From Epiperipatus broadwayi (Eukaryota; Onychophora; Udeonychophora; Euonychophora; Peripatidae): a stretch of 64,000 bases of DNA. A model generated the notes under the pieces. The model ran no database searches, was not told the origin of the DNA, and worked only from the letters and a program-made list of their open reading frames with translations. This document shows positions 35,850 through 48,277 of the stretch, one piece after another. The stretch spans positions 2,766,001-2,830,000 of the forward strand of contig JAQFVV010000143.1 in the NCBI GenBank assembly GCA_028023455.1, in the 5' to 3' direction. The position numbers and the translations under genes were made by a program. How positions within the stretch are numbered: position 1 is the stretch's first letter; each line of letters opens with the position of its first letter.

Positions 35850-36470
35850 CAACATGCAAGTTTTACATCATTATCATTCAATAGCCAAGTTTCAAACAAT
35901 ATATCCAATCTTCTCTATCACTAATACTCTTTCTTTACAAATTTATAGTTATTCTCTTTGTTTAGACTATTTAACCTTTTATTACACCTACCATAAGCAT
36001 TATAATTCTACTTCTTATCACATAGCCAATTCAATTTCTTTTCTTATTCTTAATAAATAATCTCTTTTCATTTGTTTTTTTTTTTAATCAACAATTCTAT
36101 TAATACCTTTCCAACTTACTTTTTACATTTTTTTTTCAAAGCAACACCTTTAAACTTTGAATTTTTGCTTTTCTAAATTGTGCTCCATATAAAGCTAGAT
36201 AAAACTTCAATAAGTCTCTTTCTTAATTTGAATTTCAATAAGTCACAGAATAATTTCTTACAATTTGTTTAGGCATGTTTAACCATTGCAATTTGTATTT
36301 TGTTATGTTTCATGCTACTTTATCATCCGTTAGCCAAGTAGTTAGAAGCATTAACTTCTCTATAACTTTCTGCTCAACTATATCTGTTTTCACAATGAAA
36401 GAATTATGCATCTGCATATAAAACTAATTCTCTCTACATAGAAAAGAAAATTTCATTTTCTCTAAGAATA
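35850..36470 (-). mobile_element. Decayed LINE 3' half
   Basis: The minus strand contains, in scattered frames, a YADA box in place of YADD near 36410, LRKRLIEV near 36200, a KRN-stop-IGYVIRS segment near 36030 and SDREDWIYCLKL near 35900. This matches the conserved order of the LINE palm-to-C-terminal region (LRKRLIKC..W ... NWIGHVLR ... AEDREDWR). It ends in CATCATTATCATTC at 35868-35881, a decayed version of the CAT repeat seen at the 3' end of the copy at 30576. Confidence 0.65.
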
Positions 36471-36599
36471 AATTTATTATACAATTACAAATCATTACAA
36501 AAAATGTTATATATAATAATTAACTGAATAAATCACTGTTCCTTCAGTTGTTGATAAATGATCAAAAATAGACTGGATTAACCATTCTTTAAACTTTTA

Positions 36600-37350
36600 A
36601 TATTTAGAAGGCTTACCTAAGCTAACACTGATGAAAATTCGAAGTGAATTCAATACATCAACCAAATGAAAACATGGCATTAATAATTATTAAACTAATA
36701 ATAATTTATTTAAGGATGGAGACTTAATTTTACTTTTATTTTAATAATCACAGAGAATTATGATAGTTTACTGTTTATAATTATGACCTTCTGTTTGCTT
36801 ATTAAAGCAAGAATATTAAAAGTGAGTTTCATTCTCCATCCTTAATAATTGCTTATTATTTTTTATTAGTTTAATGATAATTAATACCATGCTTTCATCT
36901 GGCTGATATATTGAGTTCACTCTGACTTCCATCGATGTTGACAAGGATACACTTTAAACATCATAGCTTAAAAAATAGATGATCAATTCTATTCTAGATC
37001 TTTTATCAAAAGTGTTATTGATTCATAACTTGAAGGAAAAATGATTTATTTCATTAATTACCTATCGCATATGCTAATTTGATGTTTCCAAGTATTAACA
37101 TCTATTTGATTATTAAAACAAAGTTGTTAAAAGTGAGATTCAGTCTCCGTCTTCATTATTCATTTAATAATTATTCATGTCATATTTTCATCTAGCTGAT
37201 ATATGAGTTCATTGTGACTTTCAATCTATATTGGCAAGGTTAAGCCTATAAAAATCAAAAGCTTAAAGAATAAGTGAACATTCTATTCTTAATTCTCTGT
37301 CAACAAAGTTATTTATTTATAGTCTGAGGAGAGATTCCATTATGATAATT
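36600..37350. repeat. Three-copy repeat: one inverted, two direct
   Basis: A block with GGATGGAG and CCAAATGAAAACATGGCATT at 36640-36722 recurs inverted at 36832-36940 (CTCCATCCTTAATAATTGCT ... ACCATGCTTTCATCTGGCTG). A third time, in the same orientation as the second, it occurs at 37138-37250. The last two belong to a degenerate direct repeat of about 310 bp (GTGAGTTTCATTCTCC versus GTGAGATTCAGTCTCC). No ORF. It is probably a non-autonomous element that duplicated in place. Confidence 0.7.
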
Positions 37351-39514
37351 TAATGTTTATAGTAAATATATAAATGATAATTAAATTAATTTCTATAGTT
37401 TGATAGACATGGAAATATACATGCATAATAAAAAGTAGACAATAAATAAATAATATGTAAAAATCTAAAAATATTAAATATGCCTTATTTAGCTAACAAA
37501 GTATATTGAACGTTCATTCATCACACAATAAGGATAACTCCAGAAATTTGTAGAGATCATATACAATGTAAATAAACTCCAAATGCAATCAGATACATAT
37601 TACAGAAACAGTGACGAGCTGGAAAATGATCATAGGTAATAAATATAAAATAATATAAGCTCATTATATAAAAAAATAAATCTTATAAATTTAGAAACCA
37701 TATATCACAGTAATATACTGTTTTTTCAGTGGGCATAAAAGTTGATGGCCATTAAAAATAATCAAAGATGTTCTCACAATTTTTGGGATTAATGTAAATG
37801 ATGATGAACTTATTTATTATCATTTATAATATTTGACATTTATATGAATATTTTTTGCTTTGTATTGCTAATTGAAGAATGTATTACTTCGAACAGAATT
37901 GTCACTTAAATTTATAGTTGTAAAAACTTTTAGTAACTTAAAATATTAAATTAACCACATATTATTTATTGCATTATTTACCTGGGTAATATTTTCATTC
38001 CAATAAGATCATATATTTAAAAAAAATCATAATTTGTTGATTACAGCCAAGGCTTCTTTGAGAATTGTGAATAATATTAGTAAAATGTTGAATACCTTTA
38101 GTAACATTACGAATTCAGAAATATAAACATTTTTATGTTTAGATTTATCAATCATGAAATTAAATATTATTTTTCCTTTTTCTCAAATAAATAAATTGAT
38201 AAGTATTATCTTAAATATTATTACTTAGACATGTACATTTCTGAATAAGCTACTATTTTTTTTACTAACATGTAACATAAAAATATGATTTTTTTTTATA
38301 TAAGGACTAATTTTTTTTTCAATTTACAGCTTAATAAATAATGAATTCTTTATATGACCAATAGAATTAATACCTAAGTTGTTAATCTTAATTATTTGTG
38401 GAATTTTAAAAAAAGTTAAAGCAAAAATAGGATGATTACATTTTTATAAATGTAAATAGCCAAAATTTTTAAACAATCTAAGGCAGATTTCAACTTAAGA
38501 TAATTGTTTGAAAAAAATATTTCATAAAATTCTCATCATCGTTTGCAATAAAAGATGGTGACAATCCTAAATGATACTGAAAGCAATTCACTGCAGATTA
38601 GATCAAAACAAGTAGAAGTATTTTCAAATAGTACATGATTGACAAAGAGATCTTAAGACTGCTAACAAATTAATAAAATATTTTTGATAATGCAAAAAAA
38701 AAAAAACCCCTCAAACAAAAAAAAAAAATTACTAGATTTAATCAAAAGGTTTGATAATTCTTACATGGTCAGATGACTTTGAAAATATCTTTAAAAAATG
38801 CTAATGACACAGCCAACAAAACAGTCAAAAGATGAATATTAAAATAGAACTATGACTTGTTAATAATCTTTAAACCAGCAGATATTGATGGGCGTAACTA
38901 TGATCTTGACTCTTTGAAAACAAGACAGATTCCAGTAGTTCAGAGTATCTTAAAAACTCAGAACCCAAAATACAGATAATAAAATTATTCATTAAATTTT
39001 ATCCATACAGAAACAATTGTAAAAAATTGGCATAAAAATAAAACTATTAGAAGCCTTAAAATTCAATAAATGTAACAATAACCTAAAAATATTTCCCAAT
39101 AACATTATTATATATTCCCAACAATATTTTTGAAAGAGTATTCTTAACAATATTCTTGATATGATTTGATAGCTAAAAACCTATCACTTTAAGAAAATGC
39201 AGAATTGAGCCATTATGAACAAGTTTTAACTTAACAATTCCTATTAAAAGAGTTTTCGAAATAAAGTAATACTGATTCTATCTTTTCTTATTTAATTTCA
39301 GTTACGACTATGTTTGAAAAAAATTGTCTCCTTCTGAAAACTTCTAAAATCTTAAATTCAGTAAAATTAATAATTTACTTGACAAAATACTCTTCAATAG
39401 AAAAATTCAAATGACACTAAATGATAAACATAGAAAATACAAAATTTTGTAGAACAGTCTTCCATAGGATTGTCTCCTGTCTTCCAAAAACAAAAAAAAA
39501 AAACTGGATATTTA
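37351..39514. other. BBS4 intron, no feature recognised
   Basis: A+T-rich. Part of 38500-39000 has an A-rich plus strand that could be an eroded element ORF, but no motif supports this. Confidence 0.4.
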
Positions 39515-39522
39515 CTTATGAA

Positions 39523-41087
39523 GGTAAAAGCCTGAAATCCGGGCATGGCGGCTTGGGGCATTGTTTACGTGTCAAAACACATAAAAATGCCGTTTCAGCA
39601 GCCGCGGCCTTACAGGCTAATACAACATTTACGTATTAGTATTAACCCATTGAGCTAGGTTGCTTTACATGACATTGCACAAAAATATTACGGCCTGTTT
39701 TGTGCTTCGAAGCTATTTACGCGTATTCGTTCTATTCATAGCTGATTACCGTATCGCTTGAGGGTGTTTAAATTTCAAGGCGGTACAACTTTTTCAAATC
39801 TCCGTAATAGAGTAATGTCATTTCGATTTAAAAAATGTTAATTATTAATAATTGTCGTATGGTCCCCACCCTTCCCGAAAAAAAGGTTAATATGTAAAAA
39901 ATTGGCAAAGTATGTTCGAACACGCTTCGACAAAACTCACACGCTAAGTCACGTTTCAGAGTGGGGAAAATATTCGAGACCACTAAAAGGTCTGAGACGA
40001 ACATGCAATTTTGAAACTTTTCTTCAGATAAATTGCCGAGTACAAAAACTGTGTGTGAGATTGTGTTTTTTTTTTTTGTCAGGCACACATAATGTCCACT
40101 TTTTATTACAGCAATAAAATTGAATAAATAATTTTAAAAAGTCCAAAGTTTGTGTCCTTTTTTGTTGTTTTTTATTTCATTAGAAATTGACAAGTATTTG
40201 GATTCAATTTTTTGCAGCGGGGTTAAAATAAATGACGACTTTGGTTGACTTTTTGTTAAGAATAACAAATTACGAAATACCCCCCTCCACCCCCAAAAGC
40301 AGTTTATTGTAGAAGGCTAAAAAAAAAAAGGTAATTCGAACAAAATAGAAATCAAAGTAAAAAGTGAGAAAAAGGTTGTTTCAAAAAAAGAAAAAAAAGT
40401 TTTATGTCAACCAAAAAGAAATCAAAATTCAAAACAAGTCCCAAAGTTGATTCTCTTTTTTCAGCGCTGTTAAAATAATTGACTATTTTTGTTGGCCTGT
40501 TTGTTAATAATAACAGTACGAATTCCCCTCCCCCTCCCCTGTTCAAAAAGCTGTTTCTTGTAGTAGCCCAAAAAAAAAAAAGGGGGCTAATTCAAACATA
40601 ATCTAAATCAAAATGAAAACAAGTTGTGTTTAAAAAAAAGTAAAATTAATAATAATAAGAAAAACCATTTAGTCAAGCCAAAAAATAAAATAAAAGAAAG
40701 GTAGAATTAAGTTCTAAACAAGTCATAAATAATTGTATTCTATTTTTTCGGCGGTGGGATTCAAACAAATTTTTTTGACGTCGTGAAACGGTCCAAAGTT
40801 TTCAAATGATAAAAAGAAAAAATACAATTAGCAAAATTTGTTGAAAAAATATCAGGTTCCAAAAACCCACAAAAAGTAATGAAAATGAATATCAAAATTT
40901 GTTTGATAATAAAGAAATCATGTTCTAAATGAAATAAAAATTATTCGTTTAATCAATATTAGAAAAAAAAACCAACCTTGTTGTTTAAAAAAAGAAAAGG
41001 TTGTGGCGGCCCGGTAACGTTATATTTCATTGATTTTGTCTAGCATCAACGCTCCAAGCGGCTTTGCCCGGATTTCAGGCTTTTACC
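39523..41087. mobile_element. Non-autonomous DNA transposon with 8-bp target duplication
   Basis: A 1565-bp element starts GGTAAAAGCCTGAAATCCGG and ends with the complement. The terminal inverted repeats match for 23 bp and then imperfectly to about 37 bp. The octamer CTTATGAA flanks it on both sides (39515-39522 and 41088-41095). An 8-bp duplication is typical of hAT, P and a few other cut-and-paste superfamilies, but the ends are not the usual CA(G)GG of hAT. No transposase ORF is present. G+C is raised near both ends. The interior carries degenerate ~300-bp tandem units and, at 39636-39665 (minus), a tRNA A-box-like TAGCTCAATGGGTTAA. Confidence 0.88.
40140..40790. repeat. Degenerate ~300-bp tandem repeats inside the DNA transposon
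   Basis: Units beginning near 40140, 40440 and 40735 share, in order, a GTCCAAAGT-like start, TTTTTTGCAGCGG/TTTTTTCAGCGCTG/TTTTTTCGGCGGTG, TTGTTAAGAATAACAAATTACG/TTGTTAATAATAACAGTACG, a C-rich stretch (CCCCCCTCCACCCCC), AGCAGTTTATTGTAG/AGCTGTTTCTTGTAG, a poly-A run and TAATTCGAAC/TAATTCAAAC. Such interior tandem units are common in non-autonomous DNA elements. Confidence 0.7.
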
Positions 41088-41149
41088 CTTATGAATAATA
41101 AACAAATATACTTTTCTTTATCACTGTAGCAATGCTTGTTTTATTTAAT

Positions 41150-41195
41150 TTAATCAGTCTAACAGTTTGATTGACCAGCAATCTTCGTCAGAATT
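41150..41195 (-). other. Penelope-end-like motif (relic)
   Basis: The minus strand reads CTGACGAAGATTGCTGGTCA then ATCAAACTGTTAG. It parallels CTGATGATGACTGCTGGATA then GTTGAAACTGTAGG found after the Penelope-like fragment near 63318. It is probably the end of a decayed Penelope-like copy; the GAAAC core is broken. Confidence 0.4.
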
Positions 41196-41797
41196 AAAAT
41201 ATATATGAATACATAAAATAGTTTATTATATAAACAATATAACCAAATATTACATCTCATTATAAACTAAATCCTTTTTATATTCAATTATATATATTGT
41301 AACCAAAAGGTCCACCCAGACCATAACAGGCAAAATTAATGATATAACACAAGATTGTTATGATATACTCCAGTCCTGATCAGGGTACATGCGAAAAACC
41401 ATCGCAGCATCACAAGAAGGTATATTAAATTACCCCAAATAAATTACGTGACTATTCACTTAGTAATTATTTTCACTAGTGATTGTATCTTAAAACTACA
41501 TTTCGAAACTTTAAACTAAATTTTTTTTATTTACATGAAACTTTATGGCCAACCATGGACAAGATGGTATGATTCATGAAACTACTAAAGATTACTTTTT
41601 TGAAAAATAAATATATGATCCATTACATCAATATTAACTATCACATGGTGAATACAGGCCATTTAATAAGACAGTAATAACTATAATCAGCATCATAACA
41701 TGATTGGTTGCTGCTTTAAATATACACGGGATTTTAATACAGCAATGTTATGTAGGGTATTTGCTTTGCAATAAAAGATAAGCAATATCAACTTTAG

Positions 41798-42080
41798 ATA
41801 ATTTGTACTTTCCATGTATTTGTTTGATTGCCTCGGACATTTTTTTTTTTTTATGAATTGGGTGTTTTTTTTTCCATCGATGATTTCAGCGATTTTTTTA
41901 ATTTTTTTTTTTATAATTTGGACTTTCTGTGTATTTGTTTGATTGCCTCGGGCATTTTTTTTTTTGTGATTTTAATGTTTTTTTTCCATCGATGATTTCA
42001 GTGATTTTTTAACTTTTTTTTTTTTCCATGGACGATTTCAGCGATTTTTTATTTTATTTCCATCGACGATTTCAGCCATT
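41798..42080. repeat. Degenerate ~115-bp tandem repeat with a short inner motif
   Basis: Two long units share TGTATTTGTTTGATTGCCTC and TTTTCCATCGATGATTTCAG, each followed by long T runs. After them the shorter motif CCAT(C/G)GACGATTTCAGC is repeated twice more. The T runs probably promoted slippage. Confidence 0.8.
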
Positions 42081-42689
42081 TTTGAATAGAAATTTATCAC
42101 TTGCATGCTTCTTGCGGCTTGTTGATGGTACTGCAGCGTCACCCAGCATCCATATGTGGCATAAGTTACAACTACCATATATATGTTAAATTAAAACTCT
42201 TGGGATCTTTTTCTATAGTCAACTTTCAATTAGTCATATCTTCTCTCATATTTATAAATATTTTATTTATTTACATATAATTTCACAACCACATAGATTA
42301 TTAAACACATACACATGTTTAAACCTATCGATATTTCAAGTGAGACTAATATAACCTGAATTAAGATGATCATGCAGAGTTTCCATGGGTTTGAAACTTG
42401 AGATAACAGAACTGAAATACGACATAGATGAGATGAGTAAAGTATATTAGTTGGTTCCTAACCTCTCCTCCTAAATGTGTGGTATGTAAAGAACAAAAAC
42501 ATACTCCGTTATTTATTGTGATGACTTCACCGACCTATTCACATACCAGGGAAAGTCCGGTCCCTTACAATACATATACTACACATTTCTCAAATTTATA
42601 TATGTATATACTATACAATATACCTAATAAAGTAATCAAATTCACTTTTTCTAAAGTCAAGAAAATATATATATTTTTTATTTTTGTAT
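42081..42689. other. BBS4 intron up to the LTR element
   Basis: No gene recognised. The last bases, GTAT at 42686-42689, form the left target duplication of the LTR retrotransposon. Confidence 0.5.
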
Positions 42690-45600
42690 TGTAATGGGCT
42701 GGCCCTTTCCACAAGAAAGGGGGTGCATCTAACTATGGTCAGACTTAGAGTGAGCTAGCTCTGTATTTATTCATTAAATCTAGATACAATTTAGGTTAGT
42801 TCATCCACATTTCACCCCCCTTTCTGGTTTCGTTATGCCTCAGTATTCAAACTCAAGGAGAATTCTGCCTTTTATCTCTTCAGGGATGAATTTATACAAA
42901 TTAACAACTGCTGCACCTCTATATAGATTACAATTGACTTAAATATCTGCCCAAGTATATTTCAGCATTATTGAGGTGTGTGTGGATGCTTATTCTAGAC
43001 TACCGGTGGATTGGTGAATGCAAGATGATTTTAATAAACTACAGATCAGTTTAATATGAATATACTCTACAACATTTATTAGATAATAAAACAAAGTAAA
43101 AAAATGTAAAACTTTTTAATAAGATAAAAATAGTATAATTATGTGAGTCAAAGATGGATTTCTACCATATCAACAATTGAATATATTTATGATTTCAAAC
43201 CCTGACCCAATGGTAGAAATGCATGACATTGCACGAATTATTTACAAAGTCAAAAAAAAAATTTCATTATTACTACAATGACTATGAAGCTAACTAACTA
43301 ATTTAAGATATGCTGGTACATTTGCAGTAGCATTGTTGTCCAATTCAGATTAAGGGTGCTTGCTCTTCTTGGGCACCCCCTATCTATCTATGATTCTCTA
43401 CTGTTGACAAAAAAGAGCATCTGCACAAGAAGATTAGTCATTTACACGGAAAAAATAAATATATAATGATTATTAGTTAACAACAAACAAATAACGTAAC
43501 CTCTGTCCTGTAATAAATGTATACACTTAATATAGAATAATCTTAAAGATCTTACCTTATTCCATAATATGATGATCAATGTCAAGTCGCTACCAAGGGA
43601 AAGCCGATCTAAACTTTATTTAAATAAACAAAAAAAAACTTGATCTAATTTAATGATTCTCTCCTCTTTTTGTTGCATCCACTTATAATAGACTCTTCCA
43701 AGTTATAAACATTTACACTTCCAAGTGTGGAAATAAAAATATTTTTTTTTACAAACATATATATATGATAAGAATACATAACAAAATCAAAGCCTTCATT
43801 AAGTCATCTTTATTAATGTTCATGAGTTCAACAATAATGTCCTTTATGGATACAGTCTATCTCTTTTCAGACCGCTCTCCTTAGGTAAAATATTCATCAC
43901 TCAATGGAATCCTTACATAACATGCTCAAAGCAATATTGCATCAATTCTCTCCAGTCACTCTTCCTTGCAATCCATGTAGACATTTAATGTAGGACAATT
44001 GGTGTTCTTTTAGGCATTACAAGAATAAGTAAACAAAGTTACTACACTTCCAGGGTTAGAATAATGGCACTCAGTCCTATAGCACTAGTAGTAACTTAGG
44101 CAGAATACCTCATACAGTGATTTATAAGAGAATTAAATTTTCTCTATTTGCAGTTTGACATTTAATGGTTTTATATGCAAGAGAAATTATTTCATTTTAT
44201 TTAACTGCTGGTGATGTTTTATTCTTTTTCTGTTAGTGTTCAATAATATGGTTGTTTCTCCAATATCAGTTTGAAAAAAATTCACTTATTTTATTAAACT
44301 GCATGAATTTATCAAACCTCTCTTAATTCAAATGTAGATTTTAATTTCTTATAGTTTTATGCTAGTAAACTTATATGAATAAGCCAGAAAATTCGAAAGA
44401 GGCATCTATTTTCCTGTATTCGAAAATTCAGTCTCACGATGTTAAATTTCTATGGTTAATGCATTACTTTTAAAAAAAGAGAACGGAAAATGAACTGGGT
44501 TTGCTTTTACACTGAGCTTAGTTTCCAGTGTTTGGTATACTAAATCTTCCATTTCCTTCAATAAAGCTACAGTTGCCTATTGTTGCATAAATTACCTTGG
44601 TAGTAGTTAATTTAAAGAATTAAGTAATAGAATTCTAATTTTATGTTCTACATTTGGTTTCCTAGTGATTAGCTTGACACTGGGTCATCACTATGCTTAC
44701 TTAGTCTCTGTATCAGTTGTGATGTACATTACATTGGTCATTAATGTATTGATATATATATATTATAACGCTATTGAGCGTTTATAAAAAATTGTTGTCT
44801 AAAAATTATTAAAAATAAAATTCTCGTAAATAACGCGAAAGTTTTAATCTTCATTAATAAATCAATAAATAAGTTTATAAAAATCTAAAGAGTTTTTTAT
44901 TAAACAAAATGCAGTTTGCTTTCGAAATGTAAAGTAGTTTGAAATAAAAGTTTCAATTAATTAATTAGAAGGGAAAGGAAGATTAACTCAACAATTTTAG
45001 AAAAGTAAATAAAAAGTTACAAGTAAAGACCGTTCAAGAATAAATCTCTCTTCGTTTAAAATATTAAAGAAAAAAAAAGTAGTTTGCTAAAAACAATTAA
45101 TTCATAGTTTTACGGGAAAAATTAAAAGTAGTTGATTTTCAAATAATTAAAAATATCTCTTTTTAATTTAAGTTAAAGAAAAGGAAAGGAAGTCTCTTTC
45201 ATTCAAATTATTTATTAGAGTAAAATATATGTGTGTAAATGACGAGTGGATTTTAAACAGCAAAATGTGAGCTTGTTAATAAAATAAATATGTGTGTGTT
45301 AAATATTAAAAAATGATATAGGAGTTAAAATGTAAAAACAAAATGTGCAATGGCTACTAAGTTAAACAAAATTCACAAAACAACAAGTTTGCAATGGTCA
45401 CTAATTAAAAGATCTCCAATAATAGGATTAAAAGTTTATCTAAGGAATTTTAACAACAAATATAGCTGGCAGACATCAAAATGACAATAGGCCATCCTAA
45501 TAAATAGTCCAGTTTTTTCATCGACAATCAGTTGAATTCAGATTACAATGAGTTGAGTTCAATCTATCAGTCTTCAATTAGATTAAATCAGTCAATCGAT

Positions 45601-47088
45601 CAGTTGACGATGCAGCATTAAAAGCCTCAGAAACATGACTTTGCTCCAGCCCGAGTCCAATGAAACAGCCAATCTGCCCAAGAAAAGTAATGTCTGCCTA
45701 ACAACCTGAAAATCCATTGTCAATATCTAACTGCCTTAAAAAATAATGCCAAGGAATACTAAACATAAAACCTCGAATCCAGCTGGCTAGAAATATTTTC
45801 ATGTGAAGTAACAACCAGCAAGAAGACAAAGTCCTATTGAAAATATAGTTCACAGCAAACAGCAAGAAGTATCCACATTCTAAAATCCTAGATAACATTT
45901 TCTTATTTCCATTTCTAATTAAAGTAGCCATTGCAATAATTTGAAGCCTCCCAGAGTCAGGTAACAAATGAACTCTATAATATGCATAAAGAACTATTGA
46001 TGTGTGTGTTCTGAAATGTCGTGTATGTTAATGCTTGAGAATATTTTATATTGATTTTATGTATATATTTAAATGTCAAATATTATTTAATGCTTGTGTT
46101 ATATTCTAGTTTATTATATGAATTCAGAGTGTGTGCATGGTCATTATAGGTAATTATCATTGTCTGATTTAAATAAGTAGTTTAAAAGTCAGAAGAATAA
46201 ATGTTTAGTTAAATAAATTATCTTTAAACTCAAAGCTTGTCGGTCAATCCCTTTTATCACTAATTGAAGCAACAATTTGTTATTCTATTACAAGTGATTG
46301 AGCTAGTCATGGAATATTTTGGATGCTGGATTATGGGCCTACTGTCCAAATACATTAGTTCTCATAACTAGCTGGCGCCAAAGGTTTACTCCGAAACAAA
46401 TAAAGTGCTTGGATGGTAGGGGTTTGAATTTAGCAGTCGAGGTGGGCCACAGTCTGAAAATTTAATTGTGTTATGCGGTCTGACTGGGTATCGTTGGTAG
46501 CTCTACTATCGACGGTATTCTCCCCTCTGCTCGAAGAGCCGGTTCGTTCATGTAATATTTATAATATGAAATTATAAATTTATGATAAATAAGGTTTAAA
46601 CCCAGTTAAACAGAGCAAATAGTGTACTCCGAATACTTTTCCGAATGTACTCGGTTCAATATATTTAAACAATTTCTTTAAAGTGTAAATTTCCTTTCAT
46701 TAAATGGGCTTTTACTTCTTTTATTAAGTATGGAAAATTAGTTTATTGTGATGTTTATTTACTTTGATATCATGTTTGATATTTAACAAAGTAAACATTC
46801 ATCATGTGTGTATAGATATGCTTAAAAAAAAAGATAGTGTATATTCAACCATTTATTAGTTAAGCCTTTTATTAAGTAAGGAAAATTTAGTTTATTTTGA
46901 AATTTATTTACTTTGATATCATGTTTGATATTGAACACAATAAACATTCAACATGTGTGTATAGATATGCTTAAAAAAGATAATATATATTCAACCACTT
47001 ATTAGTTAAGCTTATGCTTTGAATGGGCTTGGTTTAGTAGTATGGATTAATATAGGCTGGTTTTATGGGATTGTCAAGTGCCTTTACA
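42690..47088 (-). repeat. 3' LTR of the gypsy-type element, split by an insertion
   Basis: It matches the right LTR in two parts, 42690 to about 44763 and about 46660 to 47088. About 1.9 kb of unrelated sequence lies between. Just inside its boundary the minus strand has a purine-rich GATGAGGAGAGTT, the likely polypurine tract. Confidence 0.88.
44764..46660. mobile_element. Insertion nested in the 3' LTR, unclassified
   Basis: This sequence is absent from the other LTR. It begins with a small hairpin AACGCT-ATTG-AGCGTT. Near its right side, at 46372-46380, is CTGGCGCCA followed by a more G+C-rich tract to 46560. TGGCGCC is a common tRNA primer-binding sequence, so the insert could be an LTR plus leader of another retroelement that has lost its coding part. 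A+T flanks make the target duplication unreadable. A minus-strand ORF at 45698-45967 (89 codons) was not recognised. Confidence 0.6.
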
Positions 47089-47677
47089 ACTCTCCTCATC
47101 TTACAGGGTTAAAATTTTAAGATATAATAAAAATTTTAACACTTAAATAGTGTAGGTACGCATTTAGCATTAGATTGTCTGTTTTTCTTAAAAGAAGGAT
47201 TTCAAAGCCTACCTCCCTTATTTTCTTACACTCCTTCAACTATATCTACATTTCTTCATGATTTCTTACCTAGGTAGACACCATCATAATATGGTGAGAT
47301 TTAGACGTAGGTTTTTTTTCTTTTGATGGCCTTATGGTCTGAACTTAACTGGTAATGTGTCTCTATTGTAAATGGCATATAAATTTTATTCATTAGCCTT
47401 CATCCTGCTTCCTTTTTGAGACTTACTGCATTTTTTAAAGGTCTAAACGACATGTTGGAGCACCCATCATTCAGTATGGATCAACTCCTGTGTCTTGGTT
47501 AGTTCCAAGGTAACCCAATGAATGCTTTTAAGCACTTTCCCAGCCCAGGTATACCATCATCAAAATTAATGACCCTATTTATATTTTTTTGATGTTATCT
47601 TCCTTTTCTTTCTTGTTTTAACTATCACTTCTTTCTACCTTTAGCTTGCATACAAGCTGGGCATAGCAATTTATGCG

Positions 47678-47961
47678 GTCATTCAGATTGTCTGAAATAT
47701 GGCTTCAAAATGTAGGCATTATATGTATCCCTAATCTCTCCCTCTATGTCCATCCAAAAATGCATTTGGACCTGTTCCACAATGGTGAATGGTCCTACAT
47801 ATGGGTGAAAACTTACGGAACTTGTTTTCCTGTTGTTTACTTAAATAAGGAGTCTTTATAAAGACCCTGTCCCCTACTTTAAAATTATATTGGGTTCTCT
47901 TCTTGTTTTTATTATCCATATCCAAGAGCCATTCATACATTCTTTGTCTATCCTTATCCAT
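47678..47961 (-). pseudogene. Integrase C-terminal remnant (GPF module)
   Basis: This fragment reads YNFKVGDRVFIKTPYLSKQQ, then, after a frameshift, YVGPFTIVEQV and YNAYILKPYF before a stop. The KxGDxVxI ... GPF/Y pattern is the C-terminal module of Ty3/gypsy integrases, which helps place the element in that superfamily. The zinc-finger and catalytic core are absent. Confidence 0.78.
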
Positions 47962-48009
47962 GTCTCTTTCAATGTGTTCAACCTTGGGTTGGTGTCATCT
48001 GCAAAATCT

Positions 48010-48277
48010 CATTTACCCTGTCTTATTAGAGAAAGCAATAGAACAATTGTTCATGTGTAGGAAGTCTTCCCCTAGGATGACGTCATCATCCAGTATGAGA
48101 AACACATGATAGAGTATTGTTTGGCCTATTTTCATTTGAACCCATATCTGTTTCTGTGCTAGCGTAGTCTGCCTATTGTTAGCCACGATAACTTGAATCA
48201 ATTTCAGTGGTAGGGTTTTGATGTTGGGGATACCTGGCTACCAATGTCTAAAAAAACATTAACTAGCAAACCCTCAA
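48010..48277 (-). pseudogene. Retropepsin (protease) remnant of the gypsy-type element
   Basis: The active-site segment reads VNVFLDIGSQVS, where DTG or DSG is expected, so the key Thr/Ser is Ile. After a frame change the second half follows: QVIVANNRQTT, a GQTILYHVFLI strand and VILGEDFLHMNNC, equivalent to the ILG-xDFL end of retropepsins. Frameshift plus the active-site change mark it as inactive. Confidence 0.75.

Noticed and set aside
36615-36645. CTGATGA...GAAG as another hammerhead
   Set aside because: No stem II or stem III can be formed and GAA is not followed by a palindrome; chance match.
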